Assembly: GCF_900110085.1 (NCBI RefSeq)
Contig: NZ_FOCK01000001.1
Location: 558,001 to 622,000, forward strand
DNA length: 64,000 nt
Reading direction: 5' to 3'
From: Prevotella sp. ne3005
GTDB taxonomy: Bacteria; Bacteroidota; Bacteroidia; Bacteroidales; Bacteroidaceae
Part shown: positions 7,153 to 17,004 of the stretch, piece after piece
Position numbering within the stretch: the first letter of the stretch is position 1
Layout of the letters: every line of letters begins with the position of its first letter
Program-made: the position numbers and the translations under genes
Notes under the pieces: generated by a model
Databases searched by the model: none
What the model saw: only the letters and a program-made list of their open reading frames with translations
Told to the model about the DNA's origin: nothing

Positions 7153-9294
7153 ATGCGAATTGGCAACTATTCATCCAGGGCGATTGTGACTGGTATCCTC
7201 ATGATGGGAACCCTCGCAGCCCAGGCACAGCAAGAGAACATGGAGACCATCGTGGACTTCCATCATATCATGGCATACCTCGTGGCCACCTTCCTGATTT
7301 CGGTTTTTGTGATGTTTTTCTACAACCGGCTCATCTATTTCCGGGAGAAAGATGTCACCAAGGAGGCTGAGCGGCTGATTGCACAGCTCAGTCTGGTGAT
7401 GGATGCCAACAAGACCCAGACCTGGGCCTACGATCTCGAGAAAGACTTCTATACCGTATTCTCGGGAAAAGACAACAAGGAGACGACCTATATGCCCATC
7501 GACTTCTCGCAGGCCTATGACCGCGAGGACTTCTATAGTCTTCAGAAAGCCATCAACTCCATCAAGGACGGGAAATCTTCGTTGGAGATGCTGGTGATGA
7601 AGAGTGTTGCCCCAAAAGATGCGACAGAGCCTCAGCGCATCTATGAGGTGAGCGTCTCTATCCTGCGCCAGGACTGGCGAGGGAGGCCGACAGCCCTCCT
7701 CGGAACGCAACGCGACATCACCAAAGAGCAATTAAGGGCCGAGAACACGAAGAAGCTCATGCTGCGCTATCACACCGTGTTTGAGTCTTCGCTGGTGGAT
7801 ATGGTGTTCTATGACCAGAACGGTATCCTGACCGAGGTCAACAACAAGGCCTTAGAGACCTTTGGTGTAGAGGACCGTCAGGCCCTGATAGACCACAAGG
7901 TGAACATAAAGGATATCCCCTCGTATCGGGAGTTGGATCTCCAGGCACTGGAGCCCACCCACTTCTCGTCGATCACCGATGTCACCCAGGTGAAGCAGAC
8001 CGACGAGCGGGTTCCCCAGATACATGTAGAAGGAAAGATGTATTACGAGGCCAGCCTAGGGCCTATCCGCGACAAGGATGACAACTTCGTAGGTGTCATC
8101 GTGGCTGGTCGGGACATTACGGACATGGTGGAGTCGAATCACCACCAGAAAGAGGCCGCCCTGCTGTTGGAGAAGCGCACTAACGACATTCAGCAATATA
8201 TCCAGAACATCAACTACTCGCTGAAGGTCAGCAACGTCAGACTAGTGAACTACTACCCTGACAGGCATGAGTTGGAGGTGATGAGTGACCTGAGTCATAC
8301 ACAGTACTGTCTGACACAATTGCGTGTCATCACCCTGATTCAGCAGGAAGACCGCAGGAAGGCCAAGCGACTGATGATACAGATGGACCATCGGCATAAG
8401 GAGGCTCTCTCAGAGACGCTGCGTACCATCTTCCGCGACAAACAGGGAAGAGAGGTCTACCTGAATTTCCGGATTATGCCTGTGCTGGACAATAACGGTG
8501 AGGTGACCCACTATCTCGGCATGTGCCGTGATGTGACGGAGATGACCTATACCGAGAGACGACTGCAGGTGGAGACGGCCAAGGCCCAGGAGGAGGAGCA
8601 GTTGAAAAACACGTTCCTCCTGAATATGAGCTATGAGCTGCGTACCCCATTGAATGCCGTGATCGGCTTTGCCGAGCTCTTCGGTGCTGAGCACAATGAA
8701 GAAGACGAGCCCATCTTCGCCGAGGAGATCAAGAAGAATACCAACACGCTGCTGAAACTGATTAACGACATCCTCTTCCTCTCACGTCTGGATGCCCATA
8801 TGATTGAGTTCAACTACCAGGAGACCGACTTCGCCATGCTCTTCGAGGGCTGGTGCTATATGGGGTGGAGTAATCTGTCGCCGGATGTCAAGGTGGTGGT
8901 GGAAAACCCGTACAACAGTCTGTTGGTGACCATCGACCAACAGAACCTGAGCACAGTCATCCAGAAGCTCTGTGTCTACACCGGGCAGAACACCCAGGAG
9001 GGTACCGTGCGTGCCAAATACGAGTATCGCCACGGAGAGCTGATGATCACGATTGAAGATACCGGCAAGGGGCTGGATGCCGACGGTCTGAAGAAAGCCT
9101 TCGACCGCTTTGCCCATGAGGAGGGTTCTGAGGATTCGGGCACCGGCCTGGGCCTGCCCATCGTCAGGGAGCTGATAGAACAGATGAACGGCACCATCGA
9201 GCTTCAGTCGGAACGGGGCAAGGGCAGTACCTTCTTTGTGAGCATCCCCTGTGAGATGAGTACCCTTGAGAAGAAAGCAGAAATCACCGTCTAA
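7153..9294 (+). CDS. PAS-domain histidine kinase homologue lacking the phospho-acceptor His (type A)
   Basis: Membrane-anchored, 713 aa. The N-terminus (MRIGNYSSRAIVTGILMMGT) is signal-like and is followed by a transmembrane helix at about 39-57. Three PAS-like domains follow (about 85-190, 205-325, 350-465), then HisKA (about 480-545) and an HATPase_c domain (about 575-705). The H-box reads NMSYELRTPLNAVIGF: codon 494 is TAT (Tyr) where its relatives in this operon have CAC or CAT (His). The N-box reads VIQKLCVYTGQNT, and alignment to the next kinase puts Tyr609 at the catalytic Asn. The G boxes EDTGKGL and GTGLGL remain. It is therefore probably a pseudokinase that could still bind nucleotide or dimerise. 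It is closest to the third kinase of the operon. No receiver domain is present. Confidence 0.88.
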   Translation: MRIGNYSSRAIVTGILMMGTLAAQAQQENMETIVDFHHIMAYLVATFLISVFVMFFYNRLIYFREKDVTKEAERLIAQLSLVMDANKTQTWAYDLEKDFYTVFSGKDNKETTYMPIDFSQAYDREDFYSLQKAINSIKDGKSSLEMLVMKSVAPKDATEPQRIYEVSVSILRQDWRGRPTALLGTQRDITKEQLRAENTKKLMLRYHTVFESSLVDMVFYDQNGILTEVNNKALETFGVEDRQALIDHKVNIKDIPSYRELDLQALEPTHFSSITDVTQVKQTDERVPQIHVEGKMYYEASLGPIRDKDDNFVGVIVAGRDITDMVESNHHQKEAALLLEKRTNDIQQYIQNINYSLKVSNVRLVNYYPDRHELEVMSDLSHTQYCLTQLRVITLIQQEDRRKAKRLMIQMDHRHKEALSETLRTIFRDKQGREVYLNFRIMPVLDNNGEVTHYLGMCRDVTEMTYTERRLQVETAKAQEEEQLKNTFLLNMSYELRTPLNAVIGFAELFGAEHNEEDEPIFAEEIKKNTNTLLKLINDILFLSRLDAHMIEFNYQETDFAMLFEGWCYMGWSNLSPDVKVVVENPYNSLLVTIDQQNLSTVIQKLCVYTGQNTQEGTVRAKYEYRHGELMITIEDTGKGLDADGLKKAFDRFAHEEGSEDSGTGLGLPIVRELIEQMNGTIELQSERGKGSTFFVSIPCEMSTLEKKAEITV

Positions 9295-9309
9295 GAAAGG
9301 ATTACAAGC

Positions 9310-11343
9310 ATGAATATACTTCTCGCCACCATACAACAGAGCACAGGCATCGACAAAATCTCGGTGTTGATTACCATCGTCATCTTCGTGGCGTTTATCT
9401 TCGGTTGGGTGATCAACCGTATCACGCTGCTGAGAATACGTCATAACTCCGAGCGCATAAAAGACCTCTCGACCATCATGCAGCGCACCCTCGGCACGAG
9501 TAATAACTTCGTGGTGCGTCTCAACCTGCAGAAGCGCTTCGCCGTGAATCTGCACGGAGATTTCCTGCCAGAAGGGGGCATAGGCTTCGAGGAGAGCCTC
9601 GACTATATCCACCCGGAAGACCAGCAGATGTATACGGAATTCCTGAAGAGTATGACCCATGAAAACAAGACGGCAGAGTGTACCTTCCGCTGGGACTGGA
9701 GCACCAGCAAGCATGAAGGCGACTGGCGCTATATCCACGATGTGGGTATTGCCGAATTTGCCGGTAATCAGAAGATTCCCCTGAACATCCTGTGTACCCT
9801 GACCGATAAGACAGAGGAGATCCTGAAAGAGCAGGAGGAACAGAATCTGACAGACCGTTACCGACTGTTCTTTGAACAGGGTATCGCAGGATTGGCCTTC
9901 TATGACAAGGACGGCCAGCTGCTCTATGCCAATGAAAAGATGCGCGAGATCCTGAAGTTCCAGTCGGAGGACGACCCCTATTATTTTAACCGGACACTCT
10001 ACGACCTGCCCACCCTGCGCTATGTACTAGACAACCGTCAGGCGGAAGAGCTCTATTTCTGTACAAGGAGTGTGGTTGTGGAGCGCGGTGTGAACTGTTA
10101 TACCGAACTGCGCGTGCACCCCATCTATGATGACAGTCAGCAGCTGGTATATATCACCTTCTCTATCCGTGACATCACCAAGGAGCGTGAGCTCTACCTG
10201 CAGAACAAGAAGAACGAGATTGAGCTACGGCAGGCCAACGAGAACATCAAACGTCTGGAAACAGAGCTACAGTATCTGATGGATACCTGCGACATGCGTT
10301 TCTGGCGTACTTCCATCAAAGAACGTACCTTCTCTATCTATAAGGGTATGTCGATGCCTGCCACCATCATCACGTTTGACGAGTTTACCAACTTGTTTGT
10401 GGAAGACCAGGATAAGATCGTCGAGAAATTCAAGGATGTGAACAGCGCTTATAGCAAGCCTGCAACCTACCTGCATCACATGAAGCCCATCTTCCACAAT
10501 AGTGATGAGCTGCAATGGAACATGATTGACTCTGTGCCCTACTTTGACGAAAACGGACAGTTTCTGGGGAACTATGGTGTGATCCGTAATGTGACCGACC
10601 TGATAGAGAAACAGGAGCGACTGAAGGAAGAGACGGAGCGCGCCAATGAGTCGGGTTTGAAGAAGAGTACCTTTATGGCCAATATGACCCACGAGATACG
10701 TACACCACTGAACGCCATCGTAGGCTTCTCGGACGTGCTACCCATGTTGTCGACACCGGAAGAGAAACAGGAGATCATCAAGGTGATCATGAACAACTGC
10801 GACATGCTGTTACGACTAGTGAACGACATCCTGGCTATCTCGTCGCTCAGCAGTGGTGAGATAGAAATCATTCCTGCCAAGGTGGACTTTGCCAAGTCGT
10901 TTGACAGTACCTGTATCTCCCTGGCCCAGCGCGTGCAGAACCCGAACGTAGCCTTCGTCAAGGACAACCCATTGGAGACGTTTGTGACAGTGTTGGACTA
11001 CGGTCGTATCCAACAGGTGATCACCAACTTCGTGACCAATGCCGTGAAATATACGCAGCAGGGCCATATCAAGGTGGGTTACAAACTGGAGGAGCGGGCT
11101 GGCAAGCACGGCCTCTACCTCTATTGCGAGGATACAGGTGCCGGTATTCCCAAGGAAGACCAGGCGAAGGTGTTTGAAAGGTTTGTGAAGTTGAATGACT
11201 TTGTACAGGGAACAGGTCTTGGCCTGAGCATCTGCAAGGCCATCGCTGATAATTGTCAGGGAGAGATCGGCCTCTTCTCTGAAGGAGAGGGGCATGGGTC
11301 AACGTTCTGGCTGTGGATTCCGTGTGAGAAGATTGAAAATTGA
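9310..11343 (+). CDS. PAS-domain sensor histidine kinase (type B)
   Basis: Inner-membrane sensor kinase of 677 aa with one N-terminal transmembrane helix (about 15-37) and almost no periplasmic part. PAS-like regions lie at about 60-165, 175-295 and 315-440. The HisKA H-box is NMTHEIRTPLNAIVGFSD (H461). The HATPase domain has the N-box VITNFVTNAVKYT and the G boxes EDTGAGIP and GTGLGLSIC, so it should be catalytically competent. It starts 15 bases after the preceding kinase-like gene and is co-transcribed with it. Its kinase core closely resembles that of the fourth gene. The stop codon falls inside a short ATTGAAA heptamer array. No response-regulator receiver domain is fused, so its phosphotransfer partner must be encoded elsewhere. 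Confidence 0.93.
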   Translation: MNILLATIQQSTGIDKISVLITIVIFVAFIFGWVINRITLLRIRHNSERIKDLSTIMQRTLGTSNNFVVRLNLQKRFAVNLHGDFLPEGGIGFEESLDYIHPEDQQMYTEFLKSMTHENKTAECTFRWDWSTSKHEGDWRYIHDVGIAEFAGNQKIPLNILCTLTDKTEEILKEQEEQNLTDRYRLFFEQGIAGLAFYDKDGQLLYANEKMREILKFQSEDDPYYFNRTLYDLPTLRYVLDNRQAEELYFCTRSVVVERGVNCYTELRVHPIYDDSQQLVYITFSIRDITKERELYLQNKKNEIELRQANENIKRLETELQYLMDTCDMRFWRTSIKERTFSIYKGMSMPATIITFDEFTNLFVEDQDKIVEKFKDVNSAYSKPATYLHHMKPIFHNSDELQWNMIDSVPYFDENGQFLGNYGVIRNVTDLIEKQERLKEETERANESGLKKSTFMANMTHEIRTPLNAIVGFSDVLPMLSTPEEKQEIIKVIMNNCDMLLRLVNDILAISSLSSGEIEIIPAKVDFAKSFDSTCISLAQRVQNPNVAFVKDNPLETFVTVLDYGRIQQVITNFVTNAVKYTQQGHIKVGYKLEERAGKHGLYLYCEDTGAGIPKEDQAKVFERFVKLNDFVQGTGLGLSICKAIADNCQGEIGLFSEGEGHGSTFWLWIPCEKIEN

Positions 11344-11358
11344 AAATTGAAAATTGAA
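11331..11358 (+). repeat. ATTGAAA heptamer array
   Basis: Four tandem copies of a 7-base unit (ATTGAAA) overlap the stop codon of the second kinase gene. Confidence 0.8.
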
Positions 11359-11443
11359 GGTCGCGATTAAGTGAGAACAGAGCCAAGCTTGCTTGAGCTA
11401 TGTCGAACGTGAGCGAGCTCGATGTGAAACATCAAGATTGAAA

Positions 11444-14227
11444 ATGAAGATATATCAGAGACTGACAGTGGTGCTTTTGATGGTCTGTTCGCTACAGACC
11501 GTTACTGCTGCGGCAGATAAAGACACGACTATCGTATATAACGAGGCCAGGCCCCTCATCTATGAAGATGCATGGGACCTGTGGCCCTATGTGTTCCTGA
11601 ATGAGAACGGTGAACCGGATGGTTATAACATCGACCTCCTGAAGATGATCTTCAAGGAGTTGAACATCCCATATATCATCAAACTGAAGCCCACCCTGGA
11701 GGCTCAGAAAGACCTGAAGGAGAAAAAGTCGGACCTGATGCTCAGAATGGATGCCAGCTTCACAAGGAACAATGCCTCGTACGGACAGACCATCGTACAG
11801 CTCTTCACGCATAGTGTGGTGACACCGACAAGCAAGCACCTCGAGATCCGCAGGGAGACCGACATGGGCGGGCATACCATCATCGTGCACGAGGGCAGCT
11901 TCAGTCATTACCTTATCAAGGAACACGGTTGGGCTGATGATGTGGTGGGCTATGACGACATGCAGGAAGCCATCCAGAAGGTCAGTGCAGAGGATGACGG
12001 TATCATCATCTGGAACACGATGTCGCTGAAATGGCTCATGCAGAAGTTCCAGACCACCAACCTCCAGCTGGACCCCATCGACCTACCCTATGGCGAGTAT
12101 AAATTCTTTGCCAACGACCACCACCTGCTGGCCCAGATGGACAGTGTCTATGCCTACCTGCGTGCCAATGACAAGCTGACCCCCATCCAGAATAAATGGT
12201 TCTACCCGGAAAAGAAGGAGTCGGGTATCCCCTCGTGGATCTGGGACCTGATCATGATCCTGGCTGCCGTCGCCTTCTGTATCGTGGTCTATTATATTAT
12301 ATATAAGGTACGTGAGGACAAGATGACGCGTGAGATCAGAAAGAGCAACAACCGGCTCGCGCTTATCATGAAGACCAGTCATGTAGGTCTGTGGACTTAC
12401 GATGTGGACTCCCAGGTCTTTGCCATGGTGGACCAGCATGGCAAAATCGCAAAAGCCTTCAGCTCACTGGAGTTTTCGAGGTACTATACCCCGGCAGATT
12501 TCAAGATTCTGATCGAAGCCCTGAAGAGACTCATTGAGAACAAAACCGAGAGTGTGACCCTGGACCTGAAGACCAGGTCGACAGAAGAGGAGGAAGAGCG
12601 TGAATTCACAACCACCCTGTCGGTATTGAGACGTAACAAGCACAACAGGCCCACCATCATCCTTTGTTCGGAGAGTGACGTCACAGAAGAGCGTATCCGC
12701 CAGGCAGAGGTGAAGGATAACCGCCTGCGCTACGAGTCGGTCTTTGAATCGGTCATGATCGACATGGTTTCCTACGACAAGGACGGCTACATCTACGACA
12801 TGAACCAGAAGGCCAAGGATGCCATGCCGGTGGACATAGAGAAAATCCGGGACATGAAGATCTCCGTCGGTCAGGTGCTGGGCATGGATGACCTTGACCT
12901 GCAGAACCTGGACTATATCTACGTGACCCAGCTGTTCAAGGGGGATGATCCTAACGACAACCGTCCACTCAACAAACTACTGAAGCGCGACCTGATGTAC
13001 TACGAATTGCAGATCACGGCCTTGCGGGACAGTGAGAACAAACTGCTCGGCATTTATGGTTCGGGACGTGACGTCACTGAGGTGGCCCATTCGTACCAGA
13101 CGCTGCAGGACAACATCCAGCAATTGCAGGAAAAGAACGAGGAGGTGACCACCTATGTCAAGAACATCGACTATGTGTTGTCGGTGGGTGGTATCAGTCT
13201 AGTGAGATACAATCTGGACAACCATATCCTCACTATCTACAGTGAGATCAACCAACCGAAATACGCCCTGACACAGACCAGGGCCCTCTCGTTTGTCCAT
13301 GAATCATCGAAGCACCGTGCCCTGAGACTGTTGACAAAGATGGACAACGGACAGGCAGGCACCTTCCACGAAGACATGAAGATCAACCTCCGCCGGAAAG
13401 ACGGAGTGCCCCTGTTTATGCAGCTGCACTTCATCCCCACCTATCAGAATGGGCAGATCAAGGAATACTTCGGTATGTGTCGTGATATCAGTGACATCAA
13501 GATGATCGAGGCCAAGTTGGAGCAGGAGACCATCCGTGCCCAAGAGGTAGAGGTGGTAAAGAATGCCTTCCTGCACAATATGAGCCATGAGATCAGAACC
13601 CCGTTGAACTCAGTGGTCGGTTTCTCGGAACTCTTCGAGATGGAACACAGTACAGAAGACGAGGCCGTGTTTATCAGAGAGATCAAGGAGAGTTCGGCAG
13701 CCCTGTTGAAACTGATCAACGACATCCTGTTCCTGTCGCGTCTGGATGCCGGCATGATCACCATCAACCAGCAGCCCATCGACTTCGCCAGCGTCTTCGA
13801 GTCGAGATGTGACTCAGCATGGATGAAGGACAAAAAGCCAGGAGTGAACTATATCGTGAAGAATCCCTACCAGAAGCTGGTGATTGAGATTGATGAGCCG
13901 AAAGTCTCGATGATCATGGAAAAGATCATCAACAATGCAGCCCAGCACACCACGGCCGGTTCTATCCTGGCGCGTTATGACTATATCGGTGACCAGCTGG
14001 CTGTTTCCATCGAGGATACGGGTGACGGTATTCCTGAGGATGCCATTGAGCATATCTTCGAGCGTTTTGTCACGGGTGCCAACACTGGTGTAGGTCTGGG
14101 ACTGAGCATCTGTCACGAGCTGATAGAGTACATGGGGGGGAAGATTCAGTTGAAATCCAAGACAGGTCAGGGAACCACTGTCTGGTTCACCCTCCCCTGC
14201 AAGGTTTTGGAATGGGAACGTAAATAA
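11444..14227 (+). CDS. Hybrid solute-binding/PAS sensor histidine kinase (type A')
   Basis: Sensor kinase of 927 aa. I place the start at the ATG at 11444, because MKIYQRLTVVLLMVCSLQTV is a clean signal peptide, whereas the in-frame start 17 codons upstream adds a charged leader. The periplasmic domain (about 27-255) is of the bacterial extracellular solute-binding family 3 type (VFLNENGEPDGYNIDLLKMI, later NDKLTPIQNKWFYP), which suggests sensing of an amino acid or similar small ligand. A transmembrane helix follows at about 262-286. Three PAS-like domains come next, then HisKA with NMSHEIRTPLNSVVGF (H715) and an HATPase domain (IINNAAQHT, EDTGDGIP, GVGLGLSIC). The part after the membrane is homologous to the first, His-less kinase. 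It should be an active kinase. No receiver domain is present. Confidence 0.92.
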   Translation: MKIYQRLTVVLLMVCSLQTVTAAADKDTTIVYNEARPLIYEDAWDLWPYVFLNENGEPDGYNIDLLKMIFKELNIPYIIKLKPTLEAQKDLKEKKSDLMLRMDASFTRNNASYGQTIVQLFTHSVVTPTSKHLEIRRETDMGGHTIIVHEGSFSHYLIKEHGWADDVVGYDDMQEAIQKVSAEDDGIIIWNTMSLKWLMQKFQTTNLQLDPIDLPYGEYKFFANDHHLLAQMDSVYAYLRANDKLTPIQNKWFYPEKKESGIPSWIWDLIMILAAVAFCIVVYYIIYKVREDKMTREIRKSNNRLALIMKTSHVGLWTYDVDSQVFAMVDQHGKIAKAFSSLEFSRYYTPADFKILIEALKRLIENKTESVTLDLKTRSTEEEEEREFTTTLSVLRRNKHNRPTIILCSESDVTEERIRQAEVKDNRLRYESVFESVMIDMVSYDKDGYIYDMNQKAKDAMPVDIEKIRDMKISVGQVLGMDDLDLQNLDYIYVTQLFKGDDPNDNRPLNKLLKRDLMYYELQITALRDSENKLLGIYGSGRDVTEVAHSYQTLQDNIQQLQEKNEEVTTYVKNIDYVLSVGGISLVRYNLDNHILTIYSEINQPKYALTQTRALSFVHESSKHRALRLLTKMDNGQAGTFHEDMKINLRRKDGVPLFMQLHFIPTYQNGQIKEYFGMCRDISDIKMIEAKLEQETIRAQEVEVVKNAFLHNMSHEIRTPLNSVVGFSELFEMEHSTEDEAVFIREIKESSAALLKLINDILFLSRLDAGMITINQQPIDFASVFESRCDSAWMKDKKPGVNYIVKNPYQKLVIEIDEPKVSMIMEKIINNAAQHTTAGSILARYDYIGDQLAVSIEDTGDGIPEDAIEHIFERFVTGANTGVGLGLSICHELIEYMGGKIQLKSKTGQGTTVWFTLPCKVLEWERK

Positions 14228-14242
14228 ATGAGTTGAGACATC

Positions 14243-17002
14243 ATGACGAGACAAATATATATCCTCATCGCCGCCTGCCTGTTGTCGGTATGCCATATAC
14301 AGACAGCAAAGGCACTGTTTATCCGGGAATATACCGAAGATCACCCGCTGACCATCGTCAGCGACTGGGAGTTCCCGCCCTATGAGTTCCGTAATGACCG
14401 AGGCGAGCCCGACGGCTACAATGTGGAGGTGCTCGACATCATCCTGACGAAGCTGGAGATTCCCCATCGGTTTGTCATGAAGGAGTGGTACCAGTGTACC
14501 GAGACCTTCGAGAAGCGGGAGGCCGACCTTATCCATGCCCTGACATTCAAATACAAGCAGCGTCCCTATGTGATGACGCAGAACATGATCACCTACTACA
14601 ACCTCCGGGTGGCCCGTCATAAGAAGACGCCACCTCTGAACCAAATCAGCAAATTGACGGAGGAAGACACGCTGATCCTGAAAAAAAACGACTATGCGGC
14701 CCTGCGTATCTCTGAGATCAGAGACCGTGTGTTCAAGACCGAATACCACTCGTCGAGAGAAGCCTTGACAGGTATCAGGAGTGGCAAATACAAGTATTAT
14801 ATCTGGGGAGAGATTCCCCTCAGCATGAAGATCCGGGAATATGGTGTGGAGGACGTGGTGCTCGATGAGATAGACATCCCCGCCGGTGAGCTCCGCATCA
14901 TCGGTTATGACAAAGAACTGATTGATGCCATCGATGACAACTTTGCGCGAATGGAACAGTCGGGAGAGATGGAAAGAATCCGCGACAAGTGGTTCCATCC
15001 CGACAAGGTGCATAACGACACCTCGCCCATCACCCTGATTCTATTGGTGGGTGTCGTCATCGCCGGTATCATCGCCTTCCTGTTCAGTCAGCTCATCCGT
15101 AACCGTGTGAAGATGGCCATCAACAAGTCGACAGACCTGAATCACATGATGACACAGGCCCTGAACATGGGTGCCTATGCGGTGGTGGAATATGACATCG
15201 ACAACCAGCACCTGCGTAACCTGCATGGTCATGTAGTGCCTGACGAGGGGATGCCATCCTCGGAGTTCCTCAGTGGGATGCGCCCCGAACAAGGTATGGT
15301 GCTGCATGAGAACAATCTGCGGCTTATCAAAGGAGAGATCCAGACTTTTGAGATGACCGTGAGTCTGAACTCCGGCACTGCAGAACAGCCCCAGTGGAAA
15401 GACTATTACGGCTATGCACTTGTGGAGAAAGAAAACGGGCATCCGAAGTATATCATCTATACCGTCAAGGACCTGACTGAAGAGTTGATAGAGGAGCAGT
15501 TGAACCTGGAAACAGGTATCAAATTCCACAAGATGTTTGAGACCAGTCTGATTGCCATGTCGTTCTATAACAAGGAGGGCATGATGATTGATGCCAACCA
15601 GAAGATGCGCCAGTTGTGTAACTTCAATGAAGATACAGAGAGATACTTCCGCAACATGTCACTGTTCAACACGCCATCCCTCGAAGGTCAGATTGAACCG
15701 ACCAGAAAAGATGTATTCCATGTCTGTCAGAGAATGTTCTACCCAGATCTAGGCATCTACAGGTATATTGAGTTAAAGATTCGTCCAACCTTCGACGAAG
15801 AGGGTGACCTGCGCTTCTATATCGCCACAGCCAGAGACCTGAGTGCAGAACGAAAGATGTATCTGGACCAGCGTAACCATGAACAGGAGATGAACAAGGC
15901 CAACGAGAAGATCCAGGCCTATGAGGAACAGTTGAGGTACCTGTTGGAGAATAGTAAGATGACAGTCTGGCGTTCGGACCTGCGTACGAACGAGGTTTTC
16001 TTCTCCCATTCACTCAAGACAACAGACTACAGCGAAACTATTGAAGATTATACCAACCGTATCGATGAAAGCGAGCAGCAAGGCTCAAGAAATGCCATTG
16101 CCGACCCGGACTTCATGAGCAAGCCCTTCAACGTGATTCATCACTTCAAGCATACTCACGATGGAAGCGGACCTGGCTGGTATGCCATCAGCGGTATTCC
16201 CACCTATGACTCAAAGGGTGAGAGAATCGGCTATTTCGGAATCTCCCGTAATATCACTGACCTGATGGATGCCCAACAGAAGCTGAAAGAAGAGACCAAA
16301 CGTGCAGAAAACTCCGGTAAGATGAAGAGTGCCTTCCTGGCCAATATGACCCATGAGATCCGTACACCACTGAATGCCATCGTAGGTTTCAGTGACCTGT
16401 TGCCTATGGTAGACACCAAACAAGAGCGCATGGACTTCATCCGTATCATCCGCAACAACTGTGACATGCTCATGCGCCTCATCAATGATATCCTGGAGGC
16501 CTCGAACATGGGACAGGCGCTCGCTATCAAGCCTATATCCTGCGACCTTGCCGTGGTATTCAACGACATCTGCCAGACCCTGGCCCAGCGCGTGGAAGAA
16601 CCTGGGGTGGAGTTCATTAAGGACAATCCCTACGACACCTTCCCTGTCGTGCTTGACATAGGCCGTATCCAGCAGGTGCTGACCAACTTCACCACCAACG
16701 CCGTGAAGTACACCCACCAAGGCCATATCAAGGTGGGCTACCGAGAGCAAGACAATGGTGTCTACTTCTATTGTGAGGATACCGGCGCCGGTATTCCCAA
16801 GGAGAAACAAGCCAGTGTGTTTGAGCGTTTTGTCAAGCTCAACGACTTCGTGCAGGGTACGGGTCTGGGGCTCAGTATCTGTCAGGCCATTGCAGAACGT
16901 TGTGGCGGAAAGATCGGTGTCACCTCTGAAGGTGAGGGACATGGATCTACCTTCTGGTTATGGACGCCCCGAGAAATTACCCCCCCTAAAACAGAATCCT
17001 GA
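14243..17002 (+). CDS. Hybrid solute-binding/PAS sensor histidine kinase (type B')
   Basis: Sensor kinase of 919 aa. It has a signal peptide (MTRQIYILIAACLLSVCHIQ), a periplasmic solute-binding family 3 domain (about 27-258; VSDWEFPPYEFRNDRGEPDG) and a transmembrane helix at about 263-285. PAS-like domains follow, then HisKA with NMTHEIRTPLNAIVGFSD (H704) and an HATPase domain (VLTNFTTNAVKYT, EDTGAGIP, GTGLGLSIC). Its kinase core is nearly the same as that of the second kinase, which completes an A-B-A'-B' order. It starts 15 bases after the third kinase and ends 2 bases before the AraC-type regulator, so all five genes form one operon. It is predicted to be active. The ligand is unknown. Confidence 0.92.
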   Translation: MTRQIYILIAACLLSVCHIQTAKALFIREYTEDHPLTIVSDWEFPPYEFRNDRGEPDGYNVEVLDIILTKLEIPHRFVMKEWYQCTETFEKREADLIHALTFKYKQRPYVMTQNMITYYNLRVARHKKTPPLNQISKLTEEDTLILKKNDYAALRISEIRDRVFKTEYHSSREALTGIRSGKYKYYIWGEIPLSMKIREYGVEDVVLDEIDIPAGELRIIGYDKELIDAIDDNFARMEQSGEMERIRDKWFHPDKVHNDTSPITLILLVGVVIAGIIAFLFSQLIRNRVKMAINKSTDLNHMMTQALNMGAYAVVEYDIDNQHLRNLHGHVVPDEGMPSSEFLSGMRPEQGMVLHENNLRLIKGEIQTFEMTVSLNSGTAEQPQWKDYYGYALVEKENGHPKYIIYTVKDLTEELIEEQLNLETGIKFHKMFETSLIAMSFYNKEGMMIDANQKMRQLCNFNEDTERYFRNMSLFNTPSLEGQIEPTRKDVFHVCQRMFYPDLGIYRYIELKIRPTFDEEGDLRFYIATARDLSAERKMYLDQRNHEQEMNKANEKIQAYEEQLRYLLENSKMTVWRSDLRTNEVFFSHSLKTTDYSETIEDYTNRIDESEQQGSRNAIADPDFMSKPFNVIHHFKHTHDGSGPGWYAISGIPTYDSKGERIGYFGISRNITDLMDAQQKLKEETKRAENSGKMKSAFLANMTHEIRTPLNAIVGFSDLLPMVDTKQERMDFIRIIRNNCDMLMRLINDILEASNMGQALAIKPISCDLAVVFNDICQTLAQRVEEPGVEFIKDNPYDTFPVVLDIGRIQQVLTNFTTNAVKYTHQGHIKVGYREQDNGVYFYCEDTGAGIPKEKQASVFERFVKLNDFVQGTGLGLSICQAIAERCGGKIGVTSEGEGHGSTFWLWTPREITPPKTES

Positions 17003-17004
17003 CT

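Noticed and set aside
13814..15013. 399-codon minus-strand ORF across the third and fourth kinase genes
   Set aside because: It spans two real plus-strand genes with strong domain motifs, and its His/Leu/Val-rich composition is typical of antisense shadows in this codon usage.
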